64,000 nt of DNA. Source: Lumbricus terrestris (taxonomy: Eukaryota > Annelida > Clitellata > Crassiclitellata > Lumbricidae). Position 1 is the stretch's first letter, and every line of letters begins with the position of its first letter. The stretch lies in assembly GCA_949752735.1 (NCBI GenBank), contig OX457042.1, forward strand, positions 35,098,289 to 35,162,288, given 5' to 3'. The position numbers and the translations under genes are program-made. Of this stretch, positions 63,199 to 64,000 are shown in pieces. Below the pieces are notes generated by a model. That model did no database searches and had not been told where the DNA came from. It worked only from the letters and a program-made list of their open reading frames with translations.

Positions 63199-64000
63199 CA
63201 CAGCCTAACGGTCTGGAAGGCCAACACTATGCAAAGCACCAACAACTAAGCTAAAGAAGATGTTCTTGGATCTTTTTTTGATAATGAGGCAGTTAGTAGC
63301 AGCTGTTTATGCAACCATTGTAGAGTGTAGATGAATATGTACTCGTACGATGACAAGGTTGTCTGATACTCATCATTGCATTAAACCAAATAGTATTCTT
63401 CTTCTGAATCCTGACTAGATGCAAACGCAGAAAGTTCACCTACTGCTTCATTACTGCCTCTTGTCTTGCGTTCTTCATATCAATTTTCACCATTCTCTCT
63501 TTTTCCTGGCGTTGCCTTTTTCTGCTCTCTTTTGCTGCTGTCTTTAGGTCTACTCCACTCATGGGAAAATAGCCTACGTCTTCCCTTTGCATTCGAAGGA
63601 ATTCTCCTTCTTGCTGGATTGCTGTCATCACATTCTTTGAGGCAATATCGGAAATTTTTTGAACATCACTCTTGAACATGTCTTCTTCATCCTGTCACAT
63701 TCTGTTTATAGTTGTCTGTGAGTCTTCAGAGTTAGGTAGTTCTGATAAGGCTATGTCAGTTTCCTGACACACCGGCCAACCAGCTGTGTTGGTATTGTGG
63801 CACGGACCCAAATACAAACAACTGCGTGACATGCCATTTTGCAACTTTCCGGATGGGGCCTCCCTTTAGTGATATGATGAAACACGAAGCAGTTGCTGTG
63901 CATCCAGGCTGTGGGTTGATCTTGCAGTAGATTGTCGAGAGACTGGTTTTTCCAACAGCCAATGCTCTGGGTCGGATCTCAAATTAGACGAAGCCATTAT
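63199..64000. other. Window end, nothing certain
   Basis: Apart from the minus-strand frame 63440-63706 I see no supported feature. Confidence 0.4.
63440..63706 (-). CDS. Unassigned charged reading frame, possible exon
   Basis: The minus strand is open from a possible acceptor (GTGACAG, near 63705), reading DEEDMFKSDVQKISDIASKN, then a Lys/Arg/Glu-rich helix (KESRKRQRQEKERM) and ending AVMKQ. It is probably a terminal exon of a gene that continues beyond the window, or transposon-derived. No domain is recognised. Confidence 0.25.

Overview
The window is nuclear DNA of a multicellular animal: split genes with GT-AG introns, several clades of non-LTR retrotransposons, Helitrons, hAT and other cut-and-paste elements, a Polinton-type element, an LTR retrotransposon and long microsatellites. 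The frequent TAGGCCTA-type words and the transposon mix suggest a marine invertebrate, perhaps an echinoderm or another deuterostome, but nothing here fixes the species. No rRNA, tRNA, CRISPR or bacterial-style operon was seen.

The host genes are a family of kringle receptors on the + strand. Thirteen exons each encode one complete six-cysteine kringle. All are 255-261 bp, all are phase 1-1, and all are multiples of three. Gene A (about 2164-13002, 5' end outside the window) has five kringle exons, a Ser/Thr/Pro-rich stalk exon and a transmembrane/cytoplasmic exon. Gene B (35515-59620) has a signal-peptide exon, a 14-codon linker exon, eight kringle exons, a stalk exon and a transmembrane/cytoplasmic exon. 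Gene B contains a tandem duplication of its first part (signal, linker, two kringles). The second signal exon is out of phase, and a 10.2 kb Polinton-type element sits in the intron behind it. The architecture is that of a type I membrane receptor with a tandem-kringle ectodomain. The cytoplasmic tail carries a T-x-Y-x-x-I motif matching the immunoreceptor switch (ITSM) consensus; in gene A the same motif persists but is out of frame.

Region by region: 1-2163, motif arrays and MITE pieces; 2164-13002, gene A, with a CR1/L2-like LINE, a second LINE piece, two Helitrons and a LINE 3' end in its introns; 13191-16178, two non-autonomous DNA transposons; 17000-27260, nested mobile elements (a Helitron interrupted by a LINE piece and by a 7.7 kb gag-only LTR retrotransposon); 27400-30260, minisatellites and a palindrome; 30300-34510, a GC-rich unassigned block and a hAT transposase remnant; 34840-59800, gene B with the Polinton-type element at 39480-49686; 59800-64000, a hAT element with perfect target duplication, a hAT-like MITE and unassigned reading frames.

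The two most interesting systems are the kringle-array receptor cluster and the Polinton-ended element whose only recognisable gene is an intact, five-exon protein-primed DNA polymerase B. That element has AG...CT ends, long inverted repeats and a perfect 6-bp target duplication, but no integrase, ATPase, protease or capsid gene that I can see.
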